64,000 nt of DNA, taken from NCBI RefSeq assembly GCF_014651595.1, contig NZ_BMXE01000005.1, forward strand, positions 124,001-188,000. Reading direction: 5' to 3'. The DNA comes from Pseudovibrio japonicus. GTDB lineage: Bacteria > Pseudomonadota > Alphaproteobacteria > Rhizobiales > Stappiaceae. The notes under the pieces are model-generated. The model did no database searches. It saw nothing but the letters and a program-made list of their open reading frames with translations, and was not told where the DNA came from. Position 1 is the first letter of the stretch, and each line of letters starts with the position of its first letter. Shown piece by piece: positions 33,622 to 42,710 of this stretch. The position numbers were made by a program, and so were the translations under genes.

Positions 33622-34641
33622 CTAGGCTGTGCCGATTTTCAGAAGGTCCAGTGTGCGAATGATTCCAACTGGTTTGCCATCTTGCTCGATAAACAGTGAA
33701 CTGATCTTAAGAGAATTCATCAGTTCCAGAGCAGAAGGGGCAAGCAGCGTTCCTTCGATTGTTTTGGGATCATGGGTCATTACATCTTCGACTTTCTTAT
33801 CGAGAAAGTCTGGACTGATGTGTCGGCGCAAGTCACCATCTGTAATAACGCCAATCAGTGCACCATCACTATTGGTAATTCCGAGAACACCGAAGCTCTT
33901 CTGAGTCATCAGAACGAGAGCCTCTTTCATCAGCATTCCTTCCTGAGCAATAGGTAACCTGTCGCCGGTGTGCATGACGTCCTGCACATGCATCAGGCTC
34001 GCACCCAGCTTTCCGCCCGGATGATAAACTTTGAAGTCCTGGGCAGTGAAGCCTTTGGCTTCCAGCAGTGCGATTGCGAGTGCATCGCCGAGAGCCAGCT
34101 GGATCAGGGTGCTGGATGTTGGTGCAAGACCATGTGGGCAGGCTTCTGGTACCTGAGGCAGTGCTAGGCAAATATCTGAGGCTTTTCCGAGAGCGCTGGA
34201 TGCGTCGCGTGTGAAGGAAATAAGTGGGACCTTGAAGCGCCGCGTAAAGGTGATGAGGCTCGCCAGCTCCTGTGTTTCGCCGGACCAAGACAGTGCGATT
34301 ACGACATCTTCCTCAGTGATCATTCCAAGGTCGCCGTGGCTTGCTTCACTTGCGTGCACGAAGAATGCTGGCGTTCCGGTGGAGGCCAGTGTTGCTGCGA
34401 GTTTGACGCCGATGATGCCGCTCTTACCGATACCGGAAACGATCACTCGCCCTTTGGAATGAGCAATTGCTTCTACGGCCTTCGTAAAAGGTTCTGCCAT
34501 GCCATTGCTTAAACTTGCTTGTAAGGCATTGAGCGCTGCAATCTCGGTTTTAATCGTCTTTTCGGCGGAGTTTATCCACTCACTAGCCGGACGCAGAGGA
34601 CGATCTTCCTCCGTTAAAAATGATGGCATATGCATTGGCAC
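33622..34641 (-). CDS. kdsD: D-arabinose-5-phosphate isomerase (KpsF/GutQ/KdsD family)
   Basis: A 339-residue enzyme that converts D-ribulose 5-phosphate to D-arabinose 5-phosphate, the first committed step to Kdo for lipopolysaccharide. The N-terminal SIS domain contains KGRVIVSGIGKSGIIGVKLAATLASTGTPAFFVHASEASHGDLGMI, and two CBS domains follow (from MHTGDRLPIAQEG and MTHDPKTIEG). YHPGGKLGASLMHVQDVMH links the domains. It is alone here; other Kdo genes are not adjacent, so gutQ- or kpsF-type paralogues cannot be ruled out. Confidence 0.9.
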   Translation of the reverse strand: MPMHMPSFLTEEDRPLRPASEWINSAEKTIKTEIAALNALQASLSNGMAEPFTKAVEAIAHSKGRVIVSGIGKSGIIGVKLAATLASTGTPAFFVHASEASHGDLGMITEEDVVIALSWSGETQELASLITFTRRFKVPLISFTRDASSALGKASDICLALPQVPEACPHGLAPTSSTLIQLALGDALAIALLEAKGFTAQDFKVYHPGGKLGASLMHVQDVMHTGDRLPIAQEGMLMKEALVLMTQKSFGVLGITNSDGALIGVITDGDLRRHISPDFLDKKVEDVMTHDPKTIEGTLLAPSALELMNSLKISSLFIEQDGKPVGIIRTLDLLKIGTA

Positions 34642-34861
34642 AACTTTTTAGCTTTGCTCTCGCGAGCACGATGATGTCTTTGCAGCTGGATTTCTACACG
34701 TAATAAGAGTGCATTGTGAGCACTCTGAGGCAAGACGTGGTTTCCCCTCTATCAAATTTCAATCGGTAAAACAATCAAGCGTAGTGTCAGTTTTTGCAAT
34801 GAAACATTAACTATGTTCGGCGAGGGTGACACTAGTTTAATTTCCTTCATTTGAAGGTGCG

Positions 34862-36385
34862 TTGCTGGAATATTTTATGTGGTTGCTTCGTGGGTTCCTG
34901 AAGAGCATTCGAGGAAGGTCAATTCTGACCTTTGTCGTCATGATGGGCGTATTCCCGTTGTATCAGGTTGCCGCGCAGAGCATCGATCTGGGGTTCCGTG
35001 AGAGCTTTGCTTTCGAAGATGACCCAAGTGTAGATTTCCAACTGCCTTCTGAAGCTGACCCTCAGTCACTCGATCAGTTGAGTGAAGAAGGGGGGCAACA
35101 ATCCAGTGTGCCTTCTTTTGCTCCCACCATTCGTCAGCAACTTGCGGGTGTAAGCCGTGGCGGCAGAGCGGCGCGGTTTTCCCAGCGTGTTGAAGCTGCC
35201 TCGCGTTTGTCGGGGTCAAGTGGTGGTGTGATTGCTGATGAGGGTGTCTTTGATGGTGAAACTGAACAGGATCGCCCTGATGGGTTCCGACTAGGGTCTT
35301 TGCGACTTACACCGTCCTTTGATGCGGGGCTGGGCTGGGCTGACAATGCCGAGCAGGCCAAGGGTGGTCGTCCGGATGGATTTTATTCGGTAGACGCAGC
35401 TGTTGGTGTGACCTCAGACTGGGATCGCCATGAACTTGGGCTGGAGCTTCGTGGTAGTCTTCGTGCGTTCTTTCGTGAACCTGATAACAACCAACCTGTG
35501 GCCACCGCAGGAGGCAATCTGCGGTTTGATCTGGGGGAGCTAACGACCGCCGAACTTGATGGTGCGTATTCCTTTTCTAGGGAAGAGCGCTCTTCTGCTG
35601 AGAATGAAGCGGCCACCGGGCGGACAAATCCGGTGCAAGGGATGAGCGGGAGATTTTCGTTCAGCCGGCAAGTTGCATTAGTTCAGCTACGCGGTGGTCT
35701 GGGCGTAGAGCGTACCGCTTATGGAGGGCGGGAGAGTGGCGCACAGCCGCGCGATAACAACGTGTTTGATGCAACGCTGCGCACATCATTCGATAATGGG
35801 GCGATGTTTGAACCCTACCTGGAAGGTGGCTTTCTCTACCGCAAATACGATGAAAGCTGTCATGGGGAGCCTTCATGCATTGACAGGACGTCACGCGGGT
35901 ATCTCGTTAAAACCGGTCTCACTGTTGATCGGGGACCGAAACTACGCGGGGAATTTGGTGTTGGGTACCGGGCTGAATACCTGAACGATAACCGTCTTGA
36001 TGCCTTGCAAGGGCTGGTCTTTGACGGTGCCTTTGTTTGGTCACCAACGCGCCGCGATACAGTGACGGTAAGCGGTGCCACCAGCTTTGCTGGTACCAAC
36101 ATTGATGGCGCATCCGGATCAATTCTTTATGCCGGGGATGTGCGATATGCGCGTCAGTTTACCGCAGATCTGGTTGGCGATGTCCAGCTTGGCTACACCT
36201 ACAGGACGTATCAGGGCATTGACCTTGTTGAACATGAGGGGACGGGCTCCCTTGGTTTAGCGTGGGCCTTTTCTAAGGATGCTGCTCTGCTTTCCCGTTA
36301 TACGTTCCAGGCGTTTGGAAGCTCCTCTTCAGATAGCAGCTATACGAGCAGTCTCATTGAAGCCGGTCTTCGGATAAGGCGCTGA
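34862..36385 (+). CDS. outer-membrane beta-barrel protein
   Basis: A 507-residue exported protein. A hydrophobic N-terminal signal (SILTFVVMMGVFPLYQVAAQS) is followed by an acidic, Ser/Gln-rich segment of about 100 residues and then alternating amphipathic strands through the end (for example HELGLELRGSLRAFFRE, AELDGAYSFSREER, VQLRGGLGVERTAY, GDVQLGYTYRTYQGIDL, SLIEAGLRIRR), as in the BBP2-type barrels of alphaproteobacteria. The closing hydrophobic/aromatic end is atypical (RIRR). The start may be TTG 34862 (with GAAGGTG upstream) or ATG 34877. The ligand or role is unknown; exopolysaccharide export or a porin-like role are possibilities. Confidence 0.75.
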   Translation: MLEYFMWLLRGFLKSIRGRSILTFVVMMGVFPLYQVAAQSIDLGFRESFAFEDDPSVDFQLPSEADPQSLDQLSEEGGQQSSVPSFAPTIRQQLAGVSRGGRAARFSQRVEAASRLSGSSGGVIADEGVFDGETEQDRPDGFRLGSLRLTPSFDAGLGWADNAEQAKGGRPDGFYSVDAAVGVTSDWDRHELGLELRGSLRAFFREPDNNQPVATAGGNLRFDLGELTTAELDGAYSFSREERSSAENEAATGRTNPVQGMSGRFSFSRQVALVQLRGGLGVERTAYGGRESGAQPRDNNVFDATLRTSFDNGAMFEPYLEGGFLYRKYDESCHGEPSCIDRTSRGYLVKTGLTVDRGPKLRGEFGVGYRAEYLNDNRLDALQGLVFDGAFVWSPTRRDTVTVSGATSFAGTNIDGASGSILYAGDVRYARQFTADLVGDVQLGYTYRTYQGIDLVEHEGTGSLGLAWAFSKDAALLSRYTFQAFGSSSSDSSYTSSLIEAGLRIRR

Positions 36386-36587
36386 ATTCTTAAGAGAATT
36401 TAAGGTGTATGAATTTCTGATGAATTGTCTTGTAAAAATTTACCAGCTTTAAAATGGGTTTTGATTAAAAGCGGTCATTTTTTTACCATGGTTGGTAGTC
36501 ATGGCAGTACTGCCTCCGAGGGCTAAGCAAAAAGACTGCGCGAAGTGCGCCTAATTAACTCCCATTCGGGTGACTGGAGAAAGCTTA

Positions 36588-37805
36588 ATGCGATTTTCTT
36601 CTTTGCCAGCTGTTCTGTGCGCTGGGTTTCTACTTTTCAGTAGCTCCTACGGCTTTGCCCAGACGAGCGATTTTCAAAATTGGATTGCAAACTTCAAGAA
36701 AACTGCTGTTGCGCAGGGTGTAAGTCCCGAGCTTTATGATCGTGTTTTCAAAGGCATGACACCTGACCCGCGTATCAAGAAGAGTGCTGATAACCAACCT
36801 GAGTTTACCCGTGCGGTCTGGGAGTATCTGGATAGCGCTGTCTCAAAAGACCGTGTGCTCCATGGTCGTCAGATGGTGGATGAATGGGCTGGCTGGCTTG
36901 ATAAGATTGAGAGCAAATATGGCGTGAACCGTCATGTGGTGCTTGCGATCTGGGGTATGGAAAGCTCCTACGGGCGTATCCTTGATAACAAGTCGATCGT
37001 GCGTTCAACACCTCGCGCACTGGCAACCTTGTCTTACAATGGTGGTCGCCGCGGGAAATATGCTCGCAAGCAGTTGATCGCAGCGCTCAAGATTCTTCAA
37101 AACGGCGATGTAACACCTGAGCAGATGCAGGGCTCCTGGGCTGGTGCCATGGGGCATACGCAGTTTATTCCAACCACCTATCAGGCCTATGCCGTTGATA
37201 TTACCGGTGATGGAAAGCGGGATATCTGGAATAGCATTCCGGATGCTTTGGCTTCAACAGCGGCTTACCTTTCCGAGATGGGCTGGCAGTCCGGTGAGAC
37301 CTGGGGGTATGAGGTTACTCTACCGAAGAACTTCAATTATCGTTTGAGCAATCAACGTAAGCAGCAGTCTGTTGCACAGTGGACCAAGCTTGGTGTGAAG
37401 CGTGCCAGTGGTCTGGACTTCCCTCGTGAAGCTGATATGGCACGGCTGTATACGCCTGCGGGTGCAAAGGGGCCTGCCTTCCTGTTGCTCAAGAACTTCT
37501 ATGTGATCAAGCGCTACAATAACTCAGATTCTTACGCACTTGGGGTCGGTCACCTTTCTGATCGCTTGCTGGGGTTATCCGGGTTTGTTGCGGATTGGCC
37601 GCGCGGAGATCGCCCTCTGACCTTCAGCGAGAAGAAAGCACTACAGAAGCGTTTGACTGAAATTGGCTATAAACCGGGCACCGTTGATGGAAAGATTGGC
37701 CAAAAAACCCGTGAGGCTATTCAGGCTTATCAAAAGGCTTCCGGACTTGTTCCTGATGGTCACGATTCAGTAAAGCTTCTTAAGAGGTTGCAAGGTAGAA
37801 CATAA
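36588..37805 (+). CDS. lytic murein transglycosylase (MltB-type) with peptidoglycan-binding domain
   Basis: 405 residues from ATG 36588 (TGGAGAAAGC upstream). A signal peptide (1-25, ending GFAQ) precedes the SLT_2/MltB catalytic domain: VLAIWGMESSYGRILDNKS carries the catalytic Glu, followed by QGSWAGAMGHTQFIPTTYQAYAVDITGDGKRDIWNS. The C-terminal about 60 residues are a PG_binding_1 domain (LTEIGYKPGTVDGKIGQKTREAIQAYQKASGL). It cleaves glycan strands to 1,6-anhydro-muropeptides in the periplasm. No lipobox, so unlike E. coli MltB it should be soluble. The DUF459 gene follows 61 bases downstream, a recurrent neighbourhood in the order. Confidence 0.93.
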   Translation: MRFSSLPAVLCAGFLLFSSSYGFAQTSDFQNWIANFKKTAVAQGVSPELYDRVFKGMTPDPRIKKSADNQPEFTRAVWEYLDSAVSKDRVLHGRQMVDEWAGWLDKIESKYGVNRHVVLAIWGMESSYGRILDNKSIVRSTPRALATLSYNGGRRGKYARKQLIAALKILQNGDVTPEQMQGSWAGAMGHTQFIPTTYQAYAVDITGDGKRDIWNSIPDALASTAAYLSEMGWQSGETWGYEVTLPKNFNYRLSNQRKQQSVAQWTKLGVKRASGLDFPREADMARLYTPAGAKGPAFLLLKNFYVIKRYNNSDSYALGVGHLSDRLLGLSGFVADWPRGDRPLTFSEKKALQKRLTEIGYKPGTVDGKIGQKTREAIQAYQKASGLVPDGHDSVKLLKRLQGRT

Positions 37806-37808
37806 TCG

Positions 37809-37829
37809 GGTTTCCTGATGGCGGAAACC
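37809..37829 (+). terminator. hairpin between the transglycosylase and DUF459 genes
   Basis: GGTTTCC (37809-37815) pairs with GGAAACC (37823-37829) just past the transglycosylase stop. With no T-run it is more likely an attenuating or processing hairpin than a terminator. Confidence 0.35.
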
Positions 37830-37866
37830 AATGGTGGTGATTGGTTCCTGCGGGAGACATGCGGTT

Positions 37867-39039
37867 ATGCAACGATCCTTTTTGTCGCTTGTATTTGTTG
37901 CTCTGATAAGCCTCAGCTTTGTCAGCGTGTTGGTTGTGCCTGTAGAAGTGGTTGCGCAGGTACGGACGAACAACTCAGGTGCGCCCAAGAAAAACAATAA
38001 GGGTTTCTTTGGCTGGCTGTTTGGTGGCGGTAAGGCAAGGATGGAGCAAGTAAGGCCTAAACAGCGGAAAAGCCGTCGAAGCAGTCCGAGTCGGAGCCGA
38101 AGCCAAAGCCGCAGCAATGGTGTTGCTGTGGTAAAAGCTCCTAAGATCACTGAGAAAGAAAAGAGTAAGGATGCCAAGATCCTGCTGGTCGTTGGCGATG
38201 ATCTGGCTAAGGGACTGGCAGATGGCTTGCGAGCGGTGTATGCGGAAACTCCGTCAATCAAGGTCAAAAAACTCGTCTATCCCCAAACTGGTCTGGTTGC
38301 GGACAAAAATCCGGATTGGCCGGAGGATGTGACAGAAGCTCTTAAGGATGAGGATGTGGGTCTTGTTGTTGTCGCTCTCGGTGCCCGCGATAACCAAAAC
38401 ATCAAAGTGGTCGAGCAGGGCTTGCAAGATGGAGAGCCCGTTAGCTACGCGGCAGAATTGCAGTTTCAGGGGGAAGAGTGGAAGAAAGAGTACCGCTTCA
38501 GGACAGCATCCTTGGTTGCGGCTGTTCGCAATGAGCAGCTTCCGCTGATCTGGGTGGGGCTCGCGCCTGCAGAAGACTATCTGACGAGTGCTAATTTCAG
38601 TTTTCTGAATGATTTATTCACCGAACAGGTTGAGCCTGCCGGTGGGATCTTCGTTGATATCTGGAGCGCTTTCCAGAATGAAAATGGAGAATATGCGGCT
38701 AATGGTCCGGATATTACCGGTAAGCCAGCGCGTTTGCGGGCGTCAGACGGCGTCTATTTTACCTGGGCCGGATACCGGAAGGTAGCCTACTTTGTTGAGC
38801 GGGAAATTGCGCGCATATTTGGGAGTGCGACGGCCTTTATTTTTGAGGGCGTGAAGGATGACCCGAATTTTATCGTTCTGACTGGCCGCTTAACTTCTCC
38901 GGAAACCAAACTGATTGGGCCGGACGACAAGGGCGGCAAAGCAGCAGCTGGAAGTGCCCTTCATAAGCTGACTGTCTCTGGAGAGCCATTGCCAGAAGTC
39001 TCAGGACGATCTGATGACACTCGCTGGAATGGATTTTAA
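37867..39039 (+). CDS. DUF459/SGNH-hydrolase-like exported protein
   Basis: 390 residues from ATG 37867, preceded by CGGGAG; ATG 37831 would add 12 residues ahead of the signal. A signal peptide (1-30, VEVVAQ end) leads to a positively charged, Arg/Ser-rich low-complexity stretch (KSRRSSPSRSRSQSRS). The DUF459 domain follows: KILLVVGDDLAKGLADGL (SGNH block I position, with GDD in place of GDS), VVVALGARDNQ (block III-like GARDN), and SDGVYFTWAGYRKVAYFVE at the end (block V-like D..H replaced by a Trp-Ala-Gly context). The family is thought to act on the cell envelope. The nucleophile Ser seems absent, so catalysis is doubtful. Confidence 0.75.
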   Translation: MQRSFLSLVFVALISLSFVSVLVVPVEVVAQVRTNNSGAPKKNNKGFFGWLFGGGKARMEQVRPKQRKSRRSSPSRSRSQSRSNGVAVVKAPKITEKEKSKDAKILLVVGDDLAKGLADGLRAVYAETPSIKVKKLVYPQTGLVADKNPDWPEDVTEALKDEDVGLVVVALGARDNQNIKVVEQGLQDGEPVSYAAELQFQGEEWKKEYRFRTASLVAAVRNEQLPLIWVGLAPAEDYLTSANFSFLNDLFTEQVEPAGGIFVDIWSAFQNENGEYAANGPDITGKPARLRASDGVYFTWAGYRKVAYFVEREIARIFGSATAFIFEGVKDDPNFIVLTGRLTSPETKLIGPDDKGGKAAAGSALHKLTVSGEPLPEVSGRSDDTRWNGF

Positions 39040-39175
39040 TATCTGAAATATTCTTTTACGTGTTCGCTCCGAGTGTTAGCAGTCGCTCAGGGCTGTTTGG
39101 AAAAAGATGAATTTCTCGCTATTTTCTTAAATTCTTTGCAATTTACAGCTGCATGGTAGTGTTCTGTTTACATCC

Positions 39176-40564
39176 ATGGGTAACATTACTCACATTAAAC
39201 TTATGGGTGGAATGGGGTTGTTAATGGTTACCCAACCGCAGGTTTTCAAGTTGTCGATGGTGGCAAAGTTTGTTCTGGTCGTATTTTTGGCCATGGCAAT
39301 CATGTCACTTGGAACGCTGTTTTCCTTTGTCACAATATATGATGCGATGAGTTCTGCACTGGAAGATGATGCGGTGAGATCTCAGCTCATGTCTGATCAT
39401 GGTCAGAATGCGCTGGAAGCACTCCTTCTCGATAATCTCGTTTTCATCGCAACGGTTTGCGCACCGGTGGGAGCGGTGTTCTTCATCGCTGCAGCAGCGC
39501 TTGCGCGTGGTATGCGAAATAACATGGCGGCACTGCAAAGCGGGTTGGATGCACTTGCCGCTGGTGCGTTGGATTCTGAGATTAAAGGCACCCACCGTGG
39601 TGATGAAATTGGCGCGATTGCGCGTTCTATCGCTCAGTTCCGCGTTGTATTGAAAGAAAAAGCTGATTCTGACGCCAAGGCGAAGATACAACAGGAGCTG
39701 GAACTTGCGGATGCGCGCAAGGAAGCTCTTGCCAGTGTTGCGCGGGATTTCGAGGCGTCTGTGGGTCATGTCGTACATGATCTGCTGGAGATCAGCCAGT
39801 CGGTGGAAACACGCTCCAGAGAGCTGGATGCCAGTGTTCAGGGTGCCCATAGCGCCATGGCGTCATCCAGTGATGTTGCGCAGACCACGCAGACTTCGGT
39901 AGAAGCGCTGGTTGAGGCAGCTGAAGGGGTTTCGCGCTCCTCAGGCATGATTGGTGATAATACAACGCAGGCGGCAAGCTTTGCGGAGGATGCGGCGGCG
40001 CATGCACATAAGACCAATGAGATTGTTGGCCGTCTGGTAGAGAGCGGCAAAGCAATCGGTGAGGTAATTGATCTGATTGATCAAATTGCTGACCAGACGA
40101 ACCTTCTTGCACTTAATGCCACCATTGAGGCTGCCCGCGCCGGAGAGGCCGGACGTGGCTTTGCTGTTGTTGCCAGTGAGGTGAAGAGCCTTGCCGGTCA
40201 GACCTCAAAGGCGACGGAAGAAATTTCGGCTCAGGTGGTGTCTGTGCAAAAAGTCGCTGAGCAGGCGGTGACTGCAATTCGCTCCATCGGAGAGACGATT
40301 GAGCAGATCAACACGCTGTCGACTGGCATTAATGAAGCTGTTGGAGAGCAAAAACAGGCGACCGAGGATATTTCCCGGAATCTGAACAGCGCACACCGGA
40401 ATGTGTCTCAGGTTGCTTCTGATATGCAGGATCTGGACAGTGGGTTCCAGGGCACAAAAGATGCGTCGAATGATTTGCATCAGGCTGCCGGCAAGCTTGG
40501 CCTGCTCTCAGAGAACCTACGGTCTGAAGTCGCCAGTTTCCTTGAGAACGTGAAAGCTGCGTAA
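39176..40564 (+). CDS. methyl-accepting chemotaxis protein
   Basis: A 462-residue chemoreceptor. Two membrane segments (about 28-52 and 86-110) enclose a very short periplasmic loop of about 30 residues ([29 protein letters not shown]), so it has no classical ligand-binding domain. A HAMP segment follows ([38 protein letters not shown]), then the signalling domain with the highly conserved tip [39 protein letters not shown]. It probably senses membrane or internal cues. The ATG at 39176 is one of several in-frame starts (also MGGMG and MVTQP) before the first membrane segment. No CheB/CheR genes are nearby. Confidence 0.92.
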   Translation: MGNITHIKLMGGMGLLMVTQPQVFKLSMVAKFVLVVFLAMAIMSLGTLFSFVTIYDAMSSALEDDAVRSQLMSDHGQNALEALLLDNLVFIATVCAPVGAVFFIAAAALARGMRNNMAALQSGLDALAAGALDSEIKGTHRGDEIGAIARSIAQFRVVLKEKADSDAKAKIQQELELADARKEALASVARDFEASVGHVVHDLLEISQSVETRSRELDASVQGAHSAMASSSDVAQTTQTSVEALVEAAEGVSRSSGMIGDNTTQAASFAEDAAAHAHKTNEIVGRLVESGKAIGEVIDLIDQIADQTNLLALNATIEAARAGEAGRGFAVVASEVKSLAGQTSKATEEISAQVVSVQKVAEQAVTAIRSIGETIEQINTLSTGINEAVGEQKQATEDISRNLNSAHRNVSQVASDMQDLDSGFQGTKDASNDLHQAAGKLGLLSENLRSEVASFLENVKAA

Positions 40565-41205
40565 ACTGCTTCGAACTCCCGCTGGAAGCACGGGTAAACG
40601 GTGAGGAATGGGGCGTTTTCAAAAACTTATCCCCCTCACGCGAATATGCCCTCATACTAATTCCATGCCCACGTGACGGGCTGCTGGCGGACCGTCCGTC
40701 GGTTTGTCGTGGGCTGGGTGGGGCTGCCTGAAGAGGTAACGCATCTTTTGGTGGTCCGGTGGAACCGATTCTCAGGCGTGACTGCATGGTCTGAGAGGAA
40801 GGGCCCAAGTCTGAGGGGCATCACGCAGTGGCATATGCCGGTCAGAGCGGTATATGTCAGGGGCAATGGACCTGTTTGGATACTGAAACTTATCTGAGCA
40901 AAGCCGTTGTCTTTCCGGGAAACCGGCTATCCGTGTCTTTCAGGATAAGAGGCGATGTTGTCCATACCAAAATGCCCGGGCAAGGCGCGTAGCCAATGCC
41001 GAAGACTCTATTTCAGTTAAACAGCGCAGGTGTTGCCTGCCGCCTTGCTCATCCCGATTTTTGGGAAACCTAGCTTCACCACTGCATGGGATGCCATGTG
41101 GTGCTATAGCCATTGTTTTTTGCGGATCTTTATCCGAAAACCGGTTTCCACTTCTCAGCGATACGCTGTAGCAGGCTCAAATCATGGTGTATGAACGTGA
41201 GATTA
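40565..41205. other. gene-free region between chemoreceptor and gltD
   Basis: About 640 bases with no credible gene. A 74-residue frame at 40673-40897 is Trp/Arg/Val-rich and overlaps other open frames on the opposite strand. Repeat copy 3 lies at 41105-41172. The rest shows no recognised element. Confidence 0.5.
41105..41172. repeat. dispersed palindromic repeat, copy 3
   Basis: A shorter, more diverged copy: GGATCTTTATCCGAAAACCGGTTTCC in two overlapping parts, followed by CACTTCTCAGCGATACGCTGTAG. The inner CCGAAAACCG and the closing ATACGCTNTAG match copy 2; the left outer arm is eroded. Confidence 0.5.
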
Positions 41206-41230
41206 TCAAAAAGCCCCGGGAAGCGGGGCT
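41206..41230 (-). terminator. terminator of the gltBD operon
   Basis: Read on the minus strand, GCCCCG and CGGGGC (41213-41218 and 41224-41229) form a stem with a CTTCC loop followed by TTTTTGATAA. A second overlapping GCCCCGGAAAG arm lies just before it. It is 36 bases past the gltD stop. Confidence 0.82.
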
Positions 41231-41265
41231 TTCCGGGGCTTTTAAAGTTTGATTGACTGCCAGGA

Positions 41266-42699
41266 TTAGCGTGGCAGGTCAGAGGAACCTGTCAGGAACT
41301 CGTCGATAGAGCGGGCTGCCTGACGACCTTCGCGGATGGCCCATACAACGAGGGATTGACCCTTACGCACGTCACCGGCTGCGAAGACCTTTTTGAGGGA
41401 GGTTTTATAGTCCTCAGTGTTGGCTTTCACGTTGGTGCGTGGGTCCAGTTCCAGTTCGTCACCAGCTTCTTTAATATAGGTTTCCATGTTTGGACCCGAA
41501 AAGCCAATGGCAGCCAGAACAAGATCTGCCTTGAGGATGAACTCAGTGCCTTCAATTGGCACACGCTTTTCATCCACGCGAGCACACTTCACGCCGGTTA
41601 CATGACCGTCCTCATCACCGACGACTGCCAGTGTTGCTGCGGAGAACTCACGCTCTGCACCTTCGGCCTGAGAGGTTGATGTACGGAACTTGGTTGGCCA
41701 GTAGGGCCAGAACTGGTTCTTATCTTCCTTCAGCGGTGGCATTGGGCGGATATCCATCTGGGTGACAGACAGTGCGCCCTGACGAAAGGAGGTTCCGACA
41801 CAGTCAGATGCGGTGTCACCACCGCCAACGACAACGACGTGCTTGCCGCCTGCCCAATATGGTTCTTCGTCGGAAATGTCTTCCCCGCCAACACGGCGGT
41901 TCTGCTGCACGAGGAACGGCATTGCGTACATGGCGCCTTTGAGGTCCATACCGGGAATGCCCGGATCACGCGGACGCTCTGCACCGGTGCATAGCAGAGT
42001 TGCATCGTGGCGGGTGTAGATTTCCTCGAACTCTACATCCTTGCCGATTTCGCAGCCGTAGTGGAAGGTGACGCCTTCGCCTTCCAGCTGCGCAACACGA
42101 CGTTCGATGTAGTGCTTTTCCATCTTGAAGTCAGGAATACCGTAGCGCAGCAAGCCACCAGCGCGGGGTTCGCGCTCGTAAACGTGTACGGTATGGCCAG
42201 CCCGCGCCAGCTGCTGTGCAGCGGCCAGACCTGCTGGGCCAGATCCGATGACAGCAACGGTTTTACCGGTTTTAGACGTGGCTGGTTCTGGTTTGATCCA
42301 ACCTTCTTTGAAGGCGCGGTCAGCAATTGCCTGTTCAACCGTTTTGATGGCGACCGGAATGTCTTCCAGATTCAGTGTACAGGCTTCCTCACAGGGAGCT
42401 GGACAGATACGGCCCGTGAACTCCGGGAAGTTGTTGGTTGAATGCAGATTGCGTGCAGCTTCTTCCCAATCTCCAGCATACACCAGATCATTCCAATCCG
42501 GGATCTGGTTGTTGACTGGACAACCAGCCGGACCGTGACAAAACGGGATGCCACAGTCCATGCAACGCGCTGCCTGACGCTCTACATCGGTTTGTGAGAG
42601 CGGAACCGTGAATTCACGGAAGTGGCGGATGCGATCTGACGCTGGCTGGTACATTTGTTCCTGCCGGTCGATCTCCAAAAAGCCAGTTACCTTACCCAT
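41266..42699 (-). CDS. gltD: glutamate synthase (NADPH) small subunit
   Basis: A 477-residue beta subunit of glutamate synthase. The N-terminal Fe-S region has [25 protein letters not shown] and [12 protein letters not shown]; the FAD fingerprint [21 protein letters not shown] lies near residue 150 and the NADPH fingerprint [16 protein letters not shown] near 285; [24 protein letters not shown] closes the FAD site. It passes electrons from NADPH to the large subunit, which makes glutamate from glutamine and 2-oxoglutarate. It starts 11 bases after the gltB stop and shares its transcript. Confidence 0.96.
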   Translation of the reverse strand: MGKVTGFLEIDRQEQMYQPASDRIRHFREFTVPLSQTDVERQAARCMDCGIPFCHGPAGCPVNNQIPDWNDLVYAGDWEEAARNLHSTNNFPEFTGRICPAPCEEACTLNLEDIPVAIKTVEQAIADRAFKEGWIKPEPATSKTGKTVAVIGSGPAGLAAAQQLARAGHTVHVYEREPRAGGLLRYGIPDFKMEKHYIERRVAQLEGEGVTFHYGCEIGKDVEFEEIYTRHDATLLCTGAERPRDPGIPGMDLKGAMYAMPFLVQQNRRVGGEDISDEEPYWAGGKHVVVVGGGDTASDCVGTSFRQGALSVTQMDIRPMPPLKEDKNQFWPYWPTKFRTSTSQAEGAEREFSAATLAVVGDEDGHVTGVKCARVDEKRVPIEGTEFILKADLVLAAIGFSGPNMETYIKEAGDELELDPRTNVKANTEDYKTSLKKVFAAGDVRKGQSLVVWAIREGRQAARSIDEFLTGSSDLPR

Positions 42700-42710
42700 G
42701 TTTTCCCCTC

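Noticed and set aside
40673..40897. 74-codon open frame between chemoreceptor and gltD
   Set aside because: Trp/Arg/Val-rich composition and overlapping opposite-strand frames.
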